Counted from the stretch's first letter, positions 36,221-44,253 are shown. The stretch is DNA of 64,000 nt from Geovibrio ferrireducens (GCF_026226615.1 NZ_JAJAPB010000006.1:1-64000), one strand, 5' to 3'. A program made the numbers and translations. Notes: generated by a model from the letters alone, not told the origin.

Positions 36221-36839
36221 TTAAATTACCTTTCAATTTGAGTTCCACGAGTTCCTCAGGTTTGCTAGAGATTTCTGGAACAAAATCTATATCACATCTT
36301 TCCAAAACTTCAAAGCGTTCATCCGTATAAATAATTTGCATTCCGTTAAGCTCCACGTCGCCATAATGGAGTACAAAAAGTAAAGTATAATCCCTATACT
36401 TTTCGGGAAGCAATTTGTGTGGTTCAACATAGTCCTCAAAATCTTCATCCCAAGAAAGTTGTTTATATTTGTGCTCAGGGTTTCTGACTTCCTTTAGCAA
36501 CATAGCAAGCCAATTTTTTCGAAACCTATCGTAATCACGCCTACGCATATCAATTGCTGACTCACGTTTTACAACTAACATAACTTTGTGAATATCGTCA
36601 TGAAGTATAAAAGCCTCATAACAACAACGCTTTAGTATTCTATACTCTATACCACGATGAAGGGCAGACAGTTGAGCAAGATTGTGATTAATTTCATCAT
36701 TTCTAGCCTCAGAACGGCTATTACCTGTAACTCTTCTATATGTTTGGGAGAGTTTAAGATACGCATCTGCGCAATTATTTCTCATTGCATGAAAGAACTC
36801 TGGACGTTTCTTATAATACTCACTTGCAATATTGCTCAA
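36192..36839 (-). CDS. Unknown protein coupled to the XRE-M78 gene
   Basis: 215 residues from a TTG at 36839, chosen because AAGAGGTG lies four bases upstream; the longer frame starts inside a TTGACA promoter box and is not credible. No family recognised. There is no membrane segment or signal; the protein is charged, mostly helical in its first 130 residues and has a more acidic second half. AT-rich like its partner. Being first in a two-gene operon with an XRE-M78 protein, it is a candidate toxin or effector, but no catalytic motif is evident. Confidence 0.7.
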   Translation of the reverse strand: MSNIASEYYKKRPEFFHAMRNNCADAYLKLSQTYRRVTGNSRSEARNDEINHNLAQLSALHRGIEYRILKRCCYEAFILHDDIHKVMLVVKRESAIDMRRRDYDRFRKNWLAMLLKEVRNPEHKYKQLSWDEDFEDYVEPHKLLPEKYRDYTLLFVLHYGDVELNGMQIIYTDERFEVLERCDIDFVPEISSKPEELVELKLKGNLNVTKDRKKA

Positions 36840-36864
36840 AATACACCTCTTCAATGTTTTGTAT

Positions 36865-36893
36865 ATAATTGTATATCGTAATTTGATTGTCAA
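36865..36893 (-). promoter_or_regulatory. Candidate promoter of the XRE-M78 operon
   Basis: TTGACA at 36893-36888 on the minus strand, with AATTAT 17 bp on or TATATA 20 bp on. The repeated GTATAT words (GTATATaattGTATAT) next to it could bind the XRE protein. Confidence 0.45.
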
Positions 36894-37071
36894 GTGTATT
36901 TTAGACGAAATGTAGCAATATTATGGTTTTTTTACAGAATTTGTCCAATAACATACAGACTGAGAATTGGAAATTAAATAACCTTGTGTTTATTAATTCA
37001 AACTTTAACACAGCAATCATGCCTGAAAAACCAGAATATCTAACATAAAGAAAAGCTGAATGATGACCGCA

Positions 37072-37434
37072 TCACTTCATCAGTTCAATAAAGGTTGAAA
37101 GCATTTTATATACTTTCTCCTGCTCCCGCTCATCCATCTTCATCACGGTTTTCATTACTTTATCCCACTCAGGGGGGATCTGCGCTCCGCATGAGGTGAG
37201 TTTGTATTCTCCTGATTTATCAGTATCTCCAAGAAGATAGCTCACTGGAACATTAAGAACTTCCGCCAACCTGTACAGTATGCCGATACCTATCTCGCCG
37301 CCGGTGCTGTTGTTAAGAAAGCGCGTGAGATGCTGGTATGATATACCCGCCTTCTCTGTCACCTTTAGCCGTGAAAGACCGGATTCCGCAATAGCCTCAA
37401 GAATATTGTTCCTTACCTGTTCAATCCTGTTCAT
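37072..37434 (-). CDS. XRE-family (Cro/CI-type) regulator
   Basis: 120 residues. HTH at about 8-65 (SRLKVTEKAGISYQHLTRFL), followed by RLAEVLNVPVSYLLGD, the usual XRE end helix, and a helical C-terminal part with MDEREQEKVYKML. Monocistronic. A 17-bp palindrome abuts its start codon, consistent with autoregulation. It may belong to the same acquired patch as the XRE-M78 pair, although its base composition is closer to the chromosome. Confidence 0.85.
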   Translation of the reverse strand: MNRIEQVRNNILEAIAESGLSRLKVTEKAGISYQHLTRFLNNSTGGEIGIGILYRLAEVLNVPVSYLLGDTDKSGEYKLTSCGAQIPPEWDKVMKTVMKMDEREQEKVYKMLSTFIELMK

Positions 37435-37451
37435 ACTGTTAAGAATACAGT
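37435..37451. promoter_or_regulatory. Candidate operator of the XRE regulator
   Basis: ACTGTtaagaatACAGT: 5-bp arms with a 7-bp gap directly in front of the ATG, where a Cro-like protein would block its own translation start or transcription. Confidence 0.45.
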
Positions 37452-37504
37452 AATCCCCTGATTCAATACATTATCTTATAAGGCATATATAATATAATAT
37501 ACAC

Positions 37505-37531
37505 TTGAAATTGCATCTTAAAAGATATAAT
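37505..37531 (+). promoter_or_regulatory. Candidate promoter of the nrdD transcript
   Basis: A perfect TATAAT (37526-37531) with TTGAAA 15 bp upstream, a short spacer. It would start an mRNA about 120 bases before the riboswitch aptamer. Between them lies a GC-rich hairpin (GCCCGCC/GGCGGGC, 37565-37602). Confidence 0.4.
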
Positions 37532-37654
37532 ATTGCAAAAATCGAACACGAATTTACATCTGACAAATGCCCGCCGTCTCCTGAAAACATGGCGGGGGCG
37601 GGCTTGAGAAACGGCTGTTTTTTAATCAGGAGCTTTTTTATCTCCTTTCACCCA

Positions 37655-37840
37655 AATCAGGGTTGACTTATCGATCTCTTCATAGCAGAATAACTCAACG
37701 GGATTCAGGGAAGCGCGGTTAAAATCCGTCACTGCCCCCGCAACTGTGAGCCGGACGAACGCTCCTTTTCTTCGCCACTGTAATATGTACGGGAAGGCTG
37801 AGCAAGTAGGACGACGGCAAGTCAGGATACCTGCCCCGCG
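37655..37840 (+). ncRNA. Cobalamin (B12) riboswitch
   Basis: The conserved blocks appear in order: AGGGAA, GGTTAAAATCC, ACTGCCCCCGCAACTGT, CCACTG, GGGAAGGC, AAGTAGGA, and the B12 box AGTCAGGATACCTGCC (37820-37835). GTTGA/TCAAC pairs close the upstream stem. It precedes nrdD. Boundaries are approximate. A frame on the opposite strand through this region is not a gene. Confidence 0.95.
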
Positions 37841-37855
37841 GAATAAACTGCCCAT

Positions 37856-37960
37856 CGGAGGGATGGATGAGATTATCACACGCCGCCGTTATTTCAGCGC
37901 ATATAATCTTTAGCTGTTAAACATCCTCCCGCTCGAACTACGCTTATTTTACGGAGGATT
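37856..37960 (+). promoter_or_regulatory. Riboswitch expression platform with Shine-Dalgarno sequester
   Basis: ATCCTCC (37923-37929) is complementary to GGAGGAT (37953-37959), the nrdD ribosome-binding site. GGAGGGATG (37857-37865), just after the aptamer, can pair with CATCCTCC instead. This suggests translational control: B12 bound, site hidden; B12 absent, site open. No U-tract terminator is seen. Confidence 0.6.
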
Positions 37961-37966
37961 GATTAT

Positions 37967-39997
37967 ATGATAGAAAAAGTTATGAAACGTGACGGGCGCT
38001 TTGTTTCCTTTGATCAGGAACGCATAGCAAACGCCATTTTCAAGGCCGCAAAGTCTGTCGGCGGAACCGACAGAAACAATGCCGCCGCCCTTTCCCTTAT
38101 AGTTACCAGAAAGCTCACCGATGCTTATGAGCGCTACGGCTCCTGCTCTGTTGAGGAGATACAGGACTGCGTGGAGAAGGTGCTCATTGAACAGGGGCAT
38201 GCCAAAACTGCCAAAGCATTTATAATATACAGAAAACAGCGTGCAGATATGCGCTCGCTCACCGACAGCATGGAGGGGTTTGAATCCATAGTGGAAACAT
38301 ATCTCGGCGGAAGTGACTGGCGTGTAAACGAAAACAGCAACACAACCTATGCTCTTCAGGGGCTGAACAACTACATTTCATCCACAGTAACCGCCAAGTA
38401 CTGGCTGAACAAAATCTACCCGCCCGAAGTGCAGAGAGCGCACACGGAAGGGGATTTCCACATACACGATCTCGGTCTGCTCGCGGTGTACTGCTGCGGC
38501 TGGGACTTAAAAGACCTGCTGATGAAGGGGTTCCGCGGAGTTGCGGGCAAGGTGGAGAGCAAACCCGCCAAGCACCTGCGCACAGCGCTGGGACAGATAG
38601 CCAACTTCTTTTATACATTGCAGGGGGAGGCGGCGGGCGCTCAGGCGTTTGCCAACTTCGACACATATCTTGCCCCGTTCATAGCCTATGACAAGCTCTC
38701 CTACAAGGAAGTCAAACAGGCTATGCAGGAGTTCGTCTTCAACCTTAACGTTCCCACCCGTGTGGGTTTCCAGACTCCGTTCACCAACCTCACCATGGAC
38801 TTGTACGTTCCCTCCACCCACAGGGATGAGGCGGTGATAATCGGCGGTGAAATGACTGACAGAACCTACGGCGAGTTTCAGGAGGAGATGTTCCTCATCA
38901 ACCGCGCGTTCATGGAAGTCATGATGGAGGGGGACGCCAAAGGGCGCATTTTCACTTTCCCCATACCTACTTACAACGTTTCCAAGGATTTCGACTGGGA
39001 ACACCCCATAGTGGCTGAGCTGATGAAAATCACGGCGAAATACGGAATCCCGTACTTTGCCAACTTTGTAAACAGTGACATGAGCCCGGAGGATGCACGC
39101 AGCATGTGCTGCCGTCTCCGTCTGGACAACAGGGAACTCCGCAAGCGCGGCGGCGGTCTCTTCGGCGCTAACCCGCTTACAGGTTCCATAGGCGTTGTAA
39201 CCATAAACCTGCCCAGAATAGGCTATACCGCAGGCAGCGAGGAGGAATTTTTCGAAAGGCTTTCCTCCCTCATGGAGCTTGCCCGCGACAGCCTTAAGAT
39301 AAAGCGCAAATCCCTTGAAAAGCTGACAGAAAACGGGCTCTATCCTTATGCAAGGTTCTACCTTGAGGACATTCATGCCCGTTTCGGCCAGTTCTGGAAA
39401 AACCATTTCAACACCATAGGCATAATAGGCATGAACGAGGCTGCGCTGAACTTCATCGGTGTGGATATTATGAATAAAGAAGGCCTTGAATTCGCCGAAA
39501 AGATACTTAACTTCATGCGCGGCAAGCTGGCACAGTTTCAGGAAGATGACGACATGCTCTACAACCTTGAGGCAACGCCCGCAGAAGGCACTTCATACCG
39601 CCTTGCCAAGCGTGACATCAAGGACTATCCGGAAATTATCACATCCGGCTCCCTTGACCGCCCGTATTACACCAACTCCACGCAGATTCCGGTGGAGAAG
39701 GCGAAAGATCTCTTCGCCGCGCTGGATCATCAGGACAGGCTCCAGCCTCTTTACACAGGCGGAACCGTGTTCCACGTTTTCCTTGGGGAATCCATAGACG
39801 ATCCCTCGGCAGTGGGCAAACTGCTGAAAGAAATAACATGCTGCTACAAAATACCTTATATAACAATAACCCCCACATTCTCCGTATGCCCGGTGCACGG
39901 CTACCTCAAGGGCAAACACCCTGAGTGCCCGCTCTGCGCTGAGGAGAAAAAGGCGGAAATTTTTAAAGAACTGGAAAAGCTTAAGGCCGAAATATAA
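37967..39997 (+). CDS. nrdD: Anaerobic (class III) ribonucleotide reductase, large polypeptide without glycyl loop
   Basis: 676 residues. An N-terminal ATP-cone (KRDGRFVSFD) is followed by the ten-stranded barrel with the conserved DARSMCCRLRLD cysteine region. The C-terminus has the zinc site CPVHGY...CPLC (Cys-His-Cys-Cys), then stops. The glycyl-radical loop that normally follows is missing and is encoded by a separate ORF 35 bases on. It reduces ribonucleotides to deoxyribonucleotides without oxygen or cobalamin. It sits under a B12 riboswitch; this makes sense if a B12-dependent class II enzyme exists elsewhere (inference). Confidence 0.93.
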   Translation: MIEKVMKRDGRFVSFDQERIANAIFKAAKSVGGTDRNNAAALSLIVTRKLTDAYERYGSCSVEEIQDCVEKVLIEQGHAKTAKAFIIYRKQRADMRSLTDSMEGFESIVETYLGGSDWRVNENSNTTYALQGLNNYISSTVTAKYWLNKIYPPEVQRAHTEGDFHIHDLGLLAVYCCGWDLKDLLMKGFRGVAGKVESKPAKHLRTALGQIANFFYTLQGEAAGAQAFANFDTYLAPFIAYDKLSYKEVKQAMQEFVFNLNVPTRVGFQTPFTNLTMDLYVPSTHRDEAVIIGGEMTDRTYGEFQEEMFLINRAFMEVMMEGDAKGRIFTFPIPTYNVSKDFDWEHPIVAELMKITAKYGIPYFANFVNSDMSPEDARSMCCRLRLDNRELRKRGGGLFGANPLTGSIGVVTINLPRIGYTAGSEEEFFERLSSLMELARDSLKIKRKSLEKLTENGLYPYARFYLEDIHARFGQFWKNHFNTIGIIGMNEAALNFIGVDIMNKEGLEFAEKILNFMRGKLAQFQEDDDMLYNLEATPAEGTSYRLAKRDIKDYPEIITSGSLDRPYYTNSTQIPVEKAKDLFAALDHQDRLQPLYTGGTVFHVFLGESIDDPSAVGKLLKEITCCYKIPYITITPTFSVCPVHGYLKGKHPECPLCAEEKKAEIFKELEKLKAEI

Positions 39998-40032
39998 GAC
40001 CTTAAATACATAAAAGCGCAAGGAGGCACAAA

Positions 40033-40203
40033 ATGGAAAAGCTTGAGAAAATCAAAGCACTGGAAAAAGAAATGGCAGAAGTGAAAGGCACAACTTGCGA
40101 TGTCTACAGCAGAGTGGTCGGCTACCACAGCCCCACAAGCCACTGGAACGAAGGGAAAAAAGAGGAATTTATAAACAGGGGGACTTTCAGAGTTTCCAAA
40201 TGA
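40033..40203 (+). CDS. Separate glycyl-radical subunit of NrdD
   Basis: 56 residues. AAGGAGG precedes the ATG at 40033 and the TGA at 40201 overlaps the nrdG start. A helical first half is followed by the NrdD C-terminal signature CDVYSRVVGYHSP, then WNEGKKEEFINR; the radical glycine is G30 of RVVGY. This is the piece absent from the 676-residue NrdD. It must bind the large polypeptide so that NrdG can place the radical on it. A sequencing frameshift is unlikely: the upstream gene ends with a clean TAA, a 35-base spacer and a new strong ribosome-binding site. Confidence 0.88.
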   Translation: MEKLEKIKALEKEMAEVKGTTCDVYSRVVGYHSPTSHWNEGKKEEFINRGTFRVSK

Positions 40204-40889
40204 GTCACACAGACTTCTTTATTGCAGGCTTTACGCCCGTCAGTCTCATAGATTACCCCGGAGAGGTGGCGGCAACTGTCTTCACCCACGGCTGCAACCT
40301 AAGGTGCAGATACTGCCACAACCCCCTTCTGGTAACCGGCAGAAAAAGGGACAATAAGTCATCCGAGTTTCTTTCTTATATGGCTGTAAGAAATATAGGG
40401 GCCGTCGCCGTAACAGGCGGCGAGCCTCTTTTTTCAGATCATATCACGGATTTTGTCACTTTTCTCAAAAATGACGGAATCAAGATCAAGCTGGACACCA
40501 ACGGCTTTGCCCCGGCAAGGCTGTTCCCGCTCCTTGAAAAAGGGCTTATCGATTACGCAGCGGTGGACATAAAAGGCTTCTGCGCGGAGGACATAGAATA
40601 CATGACCCGCTCAGCCCGCTCCACCGAGCCTTTTGTGAAAACTATCCGGGCTCTCAAGGAGAGCGGCATACCCTTTGAACTGCGCTATACCGCATGGAAA
40701 AAGCCGGATGAGGAATCACTCTTCTGGCTGGCGGACTTTGCGCGGGATGTGCCTCTGGCTTTACAGTTTCTTCAAAGATCAACGCCGCTTCTGGACAAAC
40801 GCTTCTCTCCGCCTATGACCAAGGCAGAGTTTTATTCGCTGAAAACCCTCTTTGAATCCCATTTCGGCAAGGTCACTGTCCGGGAGTGA
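40200..40889 (+). CDS. nrdG: Anaerobic RNR activating enzyme (radical SAM)
   Basis: 229 residues. The radical-SAM cluster is C32-x3-C36-x2-C39 in CNLRCRYC. VTGGEPLF is the SAM-binding GGE motif. It is longer than E. coli NrdG (about 155) and resembles the full-barrel pyruvate-formate-lyase-activase-like type. It abstracts hydrogen from the glycine of the small subunit. The ATG overlaps the preceding TGA (ATGA), so translation is coupled; the longer in-frame extension upstream only reads the glycyl-subunit gene out of frame. Confidence 0.92.
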   Translation: MSHTDFFIAGFTPVSLIDYPGEVAATVFTHGCNLRCRYCHNPLLVTGRKRDNKSSEFLSYMAVRNIGAVAVTGGEPLFSDHITDFVTFLKNDGIKIKLDTNGFAPARLFPLLEKGLIDYAAVDIKGFCAEDIEYMTRSARSTEPFVKTIRALKESGIPFELRYTAWKKPDEESLFWLADFARDVPLALQFLQRSTPLLDKRFSPPMTKAEFYSLKTLFESHFGKVTVRE

Positions 40890-40898
40890 CAGTTTTTT
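40875..40898 (+). terminator. Intrinsic terminator of the nrd operon
   Basis: ACTGTC/GACAGT stem with a 7-base loop, followed directly by T-run. It overlaps the nrdG stop codon. Confidence 0.75.
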
Positions 40899-40961
40899 AT
40901 TGTCTGTAATTCTCAAAAAATGTAAGCTTCCGAAATTTAATTTGTTTTCTTGGGGGCTTAC

Positions 40962-41141
40962 ATGCTCGGTTTATCAGGATGGGCGGTTCCGCTGGGGTTT
41001 ATTCTCATGCTTCTCAGCGCCGTGCTCTGCATCATTTACGGAATAATCAACTGGAACAAAGGCTACATCATGACCGATGAGGAATTTATTCAGGAACAGG
41101 CATGGGCTGAGGAAGAAAGAAAAGTTGAGGAGACGCTCTGA
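40962..41141 (+). CDS. Small accessory membrane subunit of a Na+/solute symporter
   Basis: 59 residues. One hydrophobic helix (about 7-30) followed by NWNKGYIMTDEEF and an acidic tail; this matches the small proteins encoded directly before SSS-family symporters. Its TGA shares a base with the symporter ATG. It probably assembles with or stabilises the transporter. GGGGG precedes the ATG; a TTG 12 bases upstream is less likely. Confidence 0.8.
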   Translation: MLGLSGWAVPLGFILMLLSAVLCIIYGIINWNKGYIMTDEEFIQEQAWAEEERKVEETL

Positions 41142-42763
41142 TGGAAATGAGTCTGCCTCTTCTTACATTTGTTGTCATAATCTATCTTTCCATAGTCGGC
41201 TGGCTCACTGTTAAGGCCTATAAAGGCACTGTCAGCACTGCGGATTACATGGTCGCCGGACGGCAGATCCACCCCTTCGTGATGGCTATGTCATACGGCG
41301 CAACGTTTATCTCCACCTCGGCGATTGTGGGTTTCGGCGGCGCGGCGGCTGTTTTCGGCATGAGCCTTCTCTGGCTTACTGTTCTTACTATTTTCGTGGG
41401 CGTTTTTATCGCCTTTGTCTTTTTCGGCAGACGCACAAGGGTCATGGGGCTGAATCTCAATGCCCATACCTTCCCTGAGTTTATAGGTCTGCGTTTTCAG
41501 TCCCGCACACTTCAGGGGCTCGCTGGGCTTCTCATATTCGTCGCAATGCCCCTTTACGCCAGCGTGGTTCTCATGGGCGGCGCAAAGTTCATAGCGCAGA
41601 TATTAAGCGTTAATTATAACGCCGCGCTGTTTTTTCTTACTGTTATAGTGGCAGTTTACGTTGTAATGGGCGGGCTGAAAGGTGTTATGTATACAGATGC
41701 CTTTCAGGGCTCTGTGATGTTTGCGGGGATGATCATTCTGCTCTTTTTCACCTATTGGAAAATGGGCGGAGTAGTCGAGGCTCATCAGAAACTTACAGAC
41801 ATGGCGGACATTGCCGTGAGCATATTCGGCGCTCAGGGGCACACAGGATGGACATCGTTTCCCACCCTCGGCTCCCCCTTCTGGGTGACGGTGGTTACCA
41901 CTATGGTAATGGGCGTGGGGATAGGCGTTCTGGCTCAGCCTCAGCTTATCGTCCGCTTCATGACCGTTAAAAGCAACAGGGAGCTTAACCGTGCCGTGCT
42001 CATAGGAGGGGTGTTCGTTCTTGTGGCTGTGGGAGTGGCGTTCATAGTCGGCGCACTGTCAAATGTGTATTTCTATTATATGAATGAGGAAACGGCGGGG
42101 AAAATATCGCTCATCGCCGCCAACAAAAATGTGGAGGAGATTATCCCTCTCTATATAAGCAAGGCTATGCCCCAGTGGTTTACCGCTATATTCACCATAA
42201 CCATGCTTTCAGCGGCAATGAGTACGCTGAGCTCACAGTTTCATGCCATGGGAACCTCCCTCGGCAGGGATATCTATGAAAAATGGCTGGGGAAATCGGG
42301 CAATTCGGTTCTTATCACAAAAGCGGGCATAATCTTCACGATCATGCTCAGCTACTTCTTTGCATGGGGGCTGCCGCTTTTCTTTGACGGCGGAACAGCG
42401 ATAATCGCAAGGGGAACCGCCATATTCTTCGGCATATGCGCCGCAGCCTTCCTGCCGCTGTATTTCGGAGCGATATACTCAAGGCGGATCACGAAATTCT
42501 CCGCATTCACAGGCTTTACGGCAGGCACAATAATCAGCTTTTTCTGGCTTTTCTTTGTGCATGACAAGGTTTCAGGGCCGATGATGATCTGCAAGGCGGT
42601 TTTCGGCGTGAACTCTCTGGCGGAGGGCACTATCTGGGCGGCGGTTGACCCGCTTGTGATAGGTCTGCCCGTGTCGGCGCTGATTACACTTGCCACAGCA
42701 TTCGCAGGGAAACAGCTTCCGAAGGAACATGTGGAAAAATGCTTTCACGGCATCGGGAAATAA
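41141..42763 (+). CDS. Sodium:solute symporter (SSS family)
   Basis: 540 residues with about 13 membrane helices. ADYMVAGRQIHPF and YGATFISTSAIVGFGG in the first helices, GLKGVMYTDAFQG and TMLSAAMSTLSSQFHAMG later are typical of the PanF/ActP-like branch. Na+-driven uptake of a carboxylate such as acetate, pyruvate or a small organic acid is likely; the substrate is not fixed by sequence. Coupled to the small subunit upstream. Confidence 0.9.
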   Translation: MEMSLPLLTFVVIIYLSIVGWLTVKAYKGTVSTADYMVAGRQIHPFVMAMSYGATFISTSAIVGFGGAAAVFGMSLLWLTVLTIFVGVFIAFVFFGRRTRVMGLNLNAHTFPEFIGLRFQSRTLQGLAGLLIFVAMPLYASVVLMGGAKFIAQILSVNYNAALFFLTVIVAVYVVMGGLKGVMYTDAFQGSVMFAGMIILLFFTYWKMGGVVEAHQKLTDMADIAVSIFGAQGHTGWTSFPTLGSPFWVTVVTTMVMGVGIGVLAQPQLIVRFMTVKSNRELNRAVLIGGVFVLVAVGVAFIVGALSNVYFYYMNEETAGKISLIAANKNVEEIIPLYISKAMPQWFTAIFTITMLSAAMSTLSSQFHAMGTSLGRDIYEKWLGKSGNSVLITKAGIIFTIMLSYFFAWGLPLFFDGGTAIIARGTAIFFGICAAAFLPLYFGAIYSRRITKFSAFTGFTAGTIISFFWLFFVHDKVSGPMMICKAVFGVNSLAEGTIWAAVDPLVIGLPVSALITLATAFAGKQLPKEHVEKCFHGIGK

Positions 42764-42785
42764 ATAAAGATAAGGGATTTATCTG

Positions 42786-42814
42786 TTGACAACGGATTAA
42801 GGAAATCATAATAT
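42786..42814 (+). promoter_or_regulatory. Promoter of tRNA-Leu
   Basis: TTGACA (42786-42791), 17-bp spacer, TAATAT (42809-42814), 20 bp before the tRNA 5' end. Confidence 0.8.
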
Positions 42815-42834
42815 TTCTTTCCCTATTATGCTAA

Positions 42835-42919
42835 GCCGTGGTGGTGGAATTGGTAGACACGCAGGTTTCAGGTACCTGTGGGAGTTAATCCTGTGGGGGT
42901 TCGAGTCCCCCCCTCGGCA
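42835..42919 (+). tRNA. tRNA-Leu (anticodon CAG)
   Basis: An 85-base class II tRNA. D-loop GGAATTGGTAGACAC; anticodon stem CAGGT/ACCTG with loop TTCAGGT, hence CAG; long variable arm; T-arm GGGGG-TTCGAGT-CCCCC. Acceptor GCCGTGG/CCTCGGC has one U-U mismatch at pair 5-68. CCA is not encoded. Confidence 0.95.
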
Positions 42920-42923
42920 TATG

Positions 42924-42957
42924 AAAAAGCCTCTGACATCAGTCAGGGGCTTTTTTA
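42924..42957 (+). terminator. Terminator of tRNA-Leu
   Basis: A 9-bp stem GCCTCTGAC/GTCAGGGGC (one wobble) with ATCA loop, then six T. Confidence 0.88.
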
Positions 42958-43027
42958 TTTACAGGGGACGAGAAAGGGAACCTGCGCCAACCGAAAGTGA
43001 CTACAAATGACTACATCGTTCCTTAAT

Positions 43028-43948
43028 TTAAAATAATCTTTCCCGGCGTTCCGTGAGCAGCCTTAAATACTTTTCCTTCATGCCTGCGGAAAGAAAGCTG
43101 ATTTCAATTGTCTTTCCCCAGCCGGCAGAAACAGCTTTAAGCGATGACAGTGCCTTATCGATCACCCTCTCATTCAGACCAAGCCTTTCTTTCCCATAAT
43201 AATCCACAAGGTCGGCTTTGGTTATTCTGTTCTTTTTGGCATTAAGCGGCAATGCAAGCTCTTCTATGGGGTTGGGAACAGCTGCGGTTGTGTTGAGGAG
43301 ATCATAAACTGGTGAAAGCTGAACTTTATCGCCCTCATATATCAGAGAGAAGTTTTTCAGGTGCATATCCTCGTTTCCTGTGATAAACGAAAACAGGGTC
43401 AGCTTAAAAAGCTTCTCTTTTTCTATCTGCGGGAAAGTGCAGTATTTTTCTATTATTTTCGCCACCTGCTCCATGCTGGAGCGGTACTTGGTATCCCTTG
43501 TAGCTCCGGATAGCTGGGCAAAATCCTCAACAGACAGTTTCCTGTTTTTCCCAGCACGGTCAAAACGCTTAATTACATACGTGAGTGCACCGTCTTTGCC
43601 GTAAATCATGAAATGAAGCGGCACATCCAGCCCGTAAGATTTTGCAAGCCGCATTGTCAGATCTTCATTTTCAGGCAGTTCAGGGTAACCGGCAGACTGC
43701 GGCTTTAGAATATACTGCCCGCCCCTGTCCGTAAGCTCAAAAACGCATCCCTTGACATTCAGCCTTGCGGACAGCTTCGGCTGAACACCTTGAATAGACA
43801 TTTTTTCAGACCTTGCCGCTGCCTCAATGCGGAGCTCATCTTTCGTGTAAGGCAGATCATGCAGTTCTTTCAGGTTACGGTTAATGGTTTTCAAACCCGC
43901 TTCACTGTATCTGTAATTCGTCTCTTCGTAGGTGACCGGGCATCTCAT
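43028..43948 (-). CDS. hipT: HipT-type serine/threonine kinase toxin
   Basis: 306 residues: a HipA kinase core lacking the N-terminal subdomain, which is encoded separately upstream, as in HipBST. The glycine-rich loop region is S51-I-Q53-G-V-Q, so the second serine of the SxS autophosphorylation site known from HipT appears to be Gln. ATP lysine K82 in YILKPQ; catalytic loop GNEDMHLKNFS with D194; metal aspartate in SPVYDLL (D216). Known HipT phosphorylates tryptophanyl-tRNA synthetase; the same target here is inference. It overlaps hipS by 4 bases (ATGA). Confidence 0.88.
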   Translation of the reverse strand: MRCPVTYEETNYRYSEAGLKTINRNLKELHDLPYTKDELRIEAAARSEKMSIQGVQPKLSARLNVKGCVFELTDRGGQYILKPQSAGYPELPENEDLTMRLAKSYGLDVPLHFMIYGKDGALTYVIKRFDRAGKNRKLSVEDFAQLSGATRDTKYRSSMEQVAKIIEKYCTFPQIEKEKLFKLTLFSFITGNEDMHLKNFSLIYEGDKVQLSPVYDLLNTTAAVPNPIEELALPLNAKKNRITKADLVDYYGKERLGLNERVIDKALSSLKAVSAGWGKTIEISFLSAGMKEKYLRLLTERRERLF

Positions 43949-44253
43949 TCCGCCACCTCTTCCACAGTGACCGAACCGACAAGATCAGCCCCCACAGCCA
44001 TTAATTGTGAAAAAGAATCATTGCGGTCGATCTTGAGCCTTCTCAGCAGTGATTCAAGCTGATAACCCTCCGGCAGAAGTCCGTCAAAAAAAGGCGGAAA
44101 ATCATCAAACTGATAAGATTTACCTGCCACAGGAAGTGTGAGCGAAACTGCTGTTCCGTCATAATCAGGAAGATATTGAAATTCGTACCCGCGTTCAGTC
44201 TCAGTGAGAAATCCGGCAGGTATCCCCTGTTGGTATACAAGCGCCTTACGCAT
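43945..44253 (-). CDS. hipS: HipS-type small antitoxin (HipA N-terminal subdomain)
   Basis: 102 residues matching the N-subdomain-1 of HipA (early VYQQGIPAGFLTE, central LTLPV, then FFDGLLPEGYQLESLLRR). In HipBST systems this separate subunit binds and inhibits HipT. It lies between hipB and hipT with overlaps of 8 and 4 bases. Its ATG is inside the end of hipB, so synthesis is coupled. Confidence 0.87.
   Translation of the reverse strand: MRKALVYQQGIPAGFLTETERGYEFQYLPDYDGTAVSLTLPVAGKSYQFDDFPPFFDGLLPEGYQLESLLRRLKIDRNDSFSQLMAVGADLVGSVTVEEVAE

Noticed and set aside
37663-37691. TTGACT-17-CAGAAT promoter
   Set aside because: It falls inside the aptamer; GTTGA there pairs with TCAAC in the riboswitch stem, so transcription must begin upstream.
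37622-37879. 85-codon frame on the minus strand
   Set aside because: It lies across the cobalamin riboswitch, has no ribosome-binding site and its translation resembles nothing.
40095-40199. N-terminal extension of nrdG by 35 codons
   Set aside because: This stretch reads the glycyl-radical subunit gene in another frame; the ATG at 40200 gives the ATGA overlap and the normal family N-terminus.
42775-42791. AGATAA/TTATCT hairpin as symporter terminator
   Set aside because: Short AU-only stem without a U-run, and it overlaps the -35 box of the tRNA promoter.
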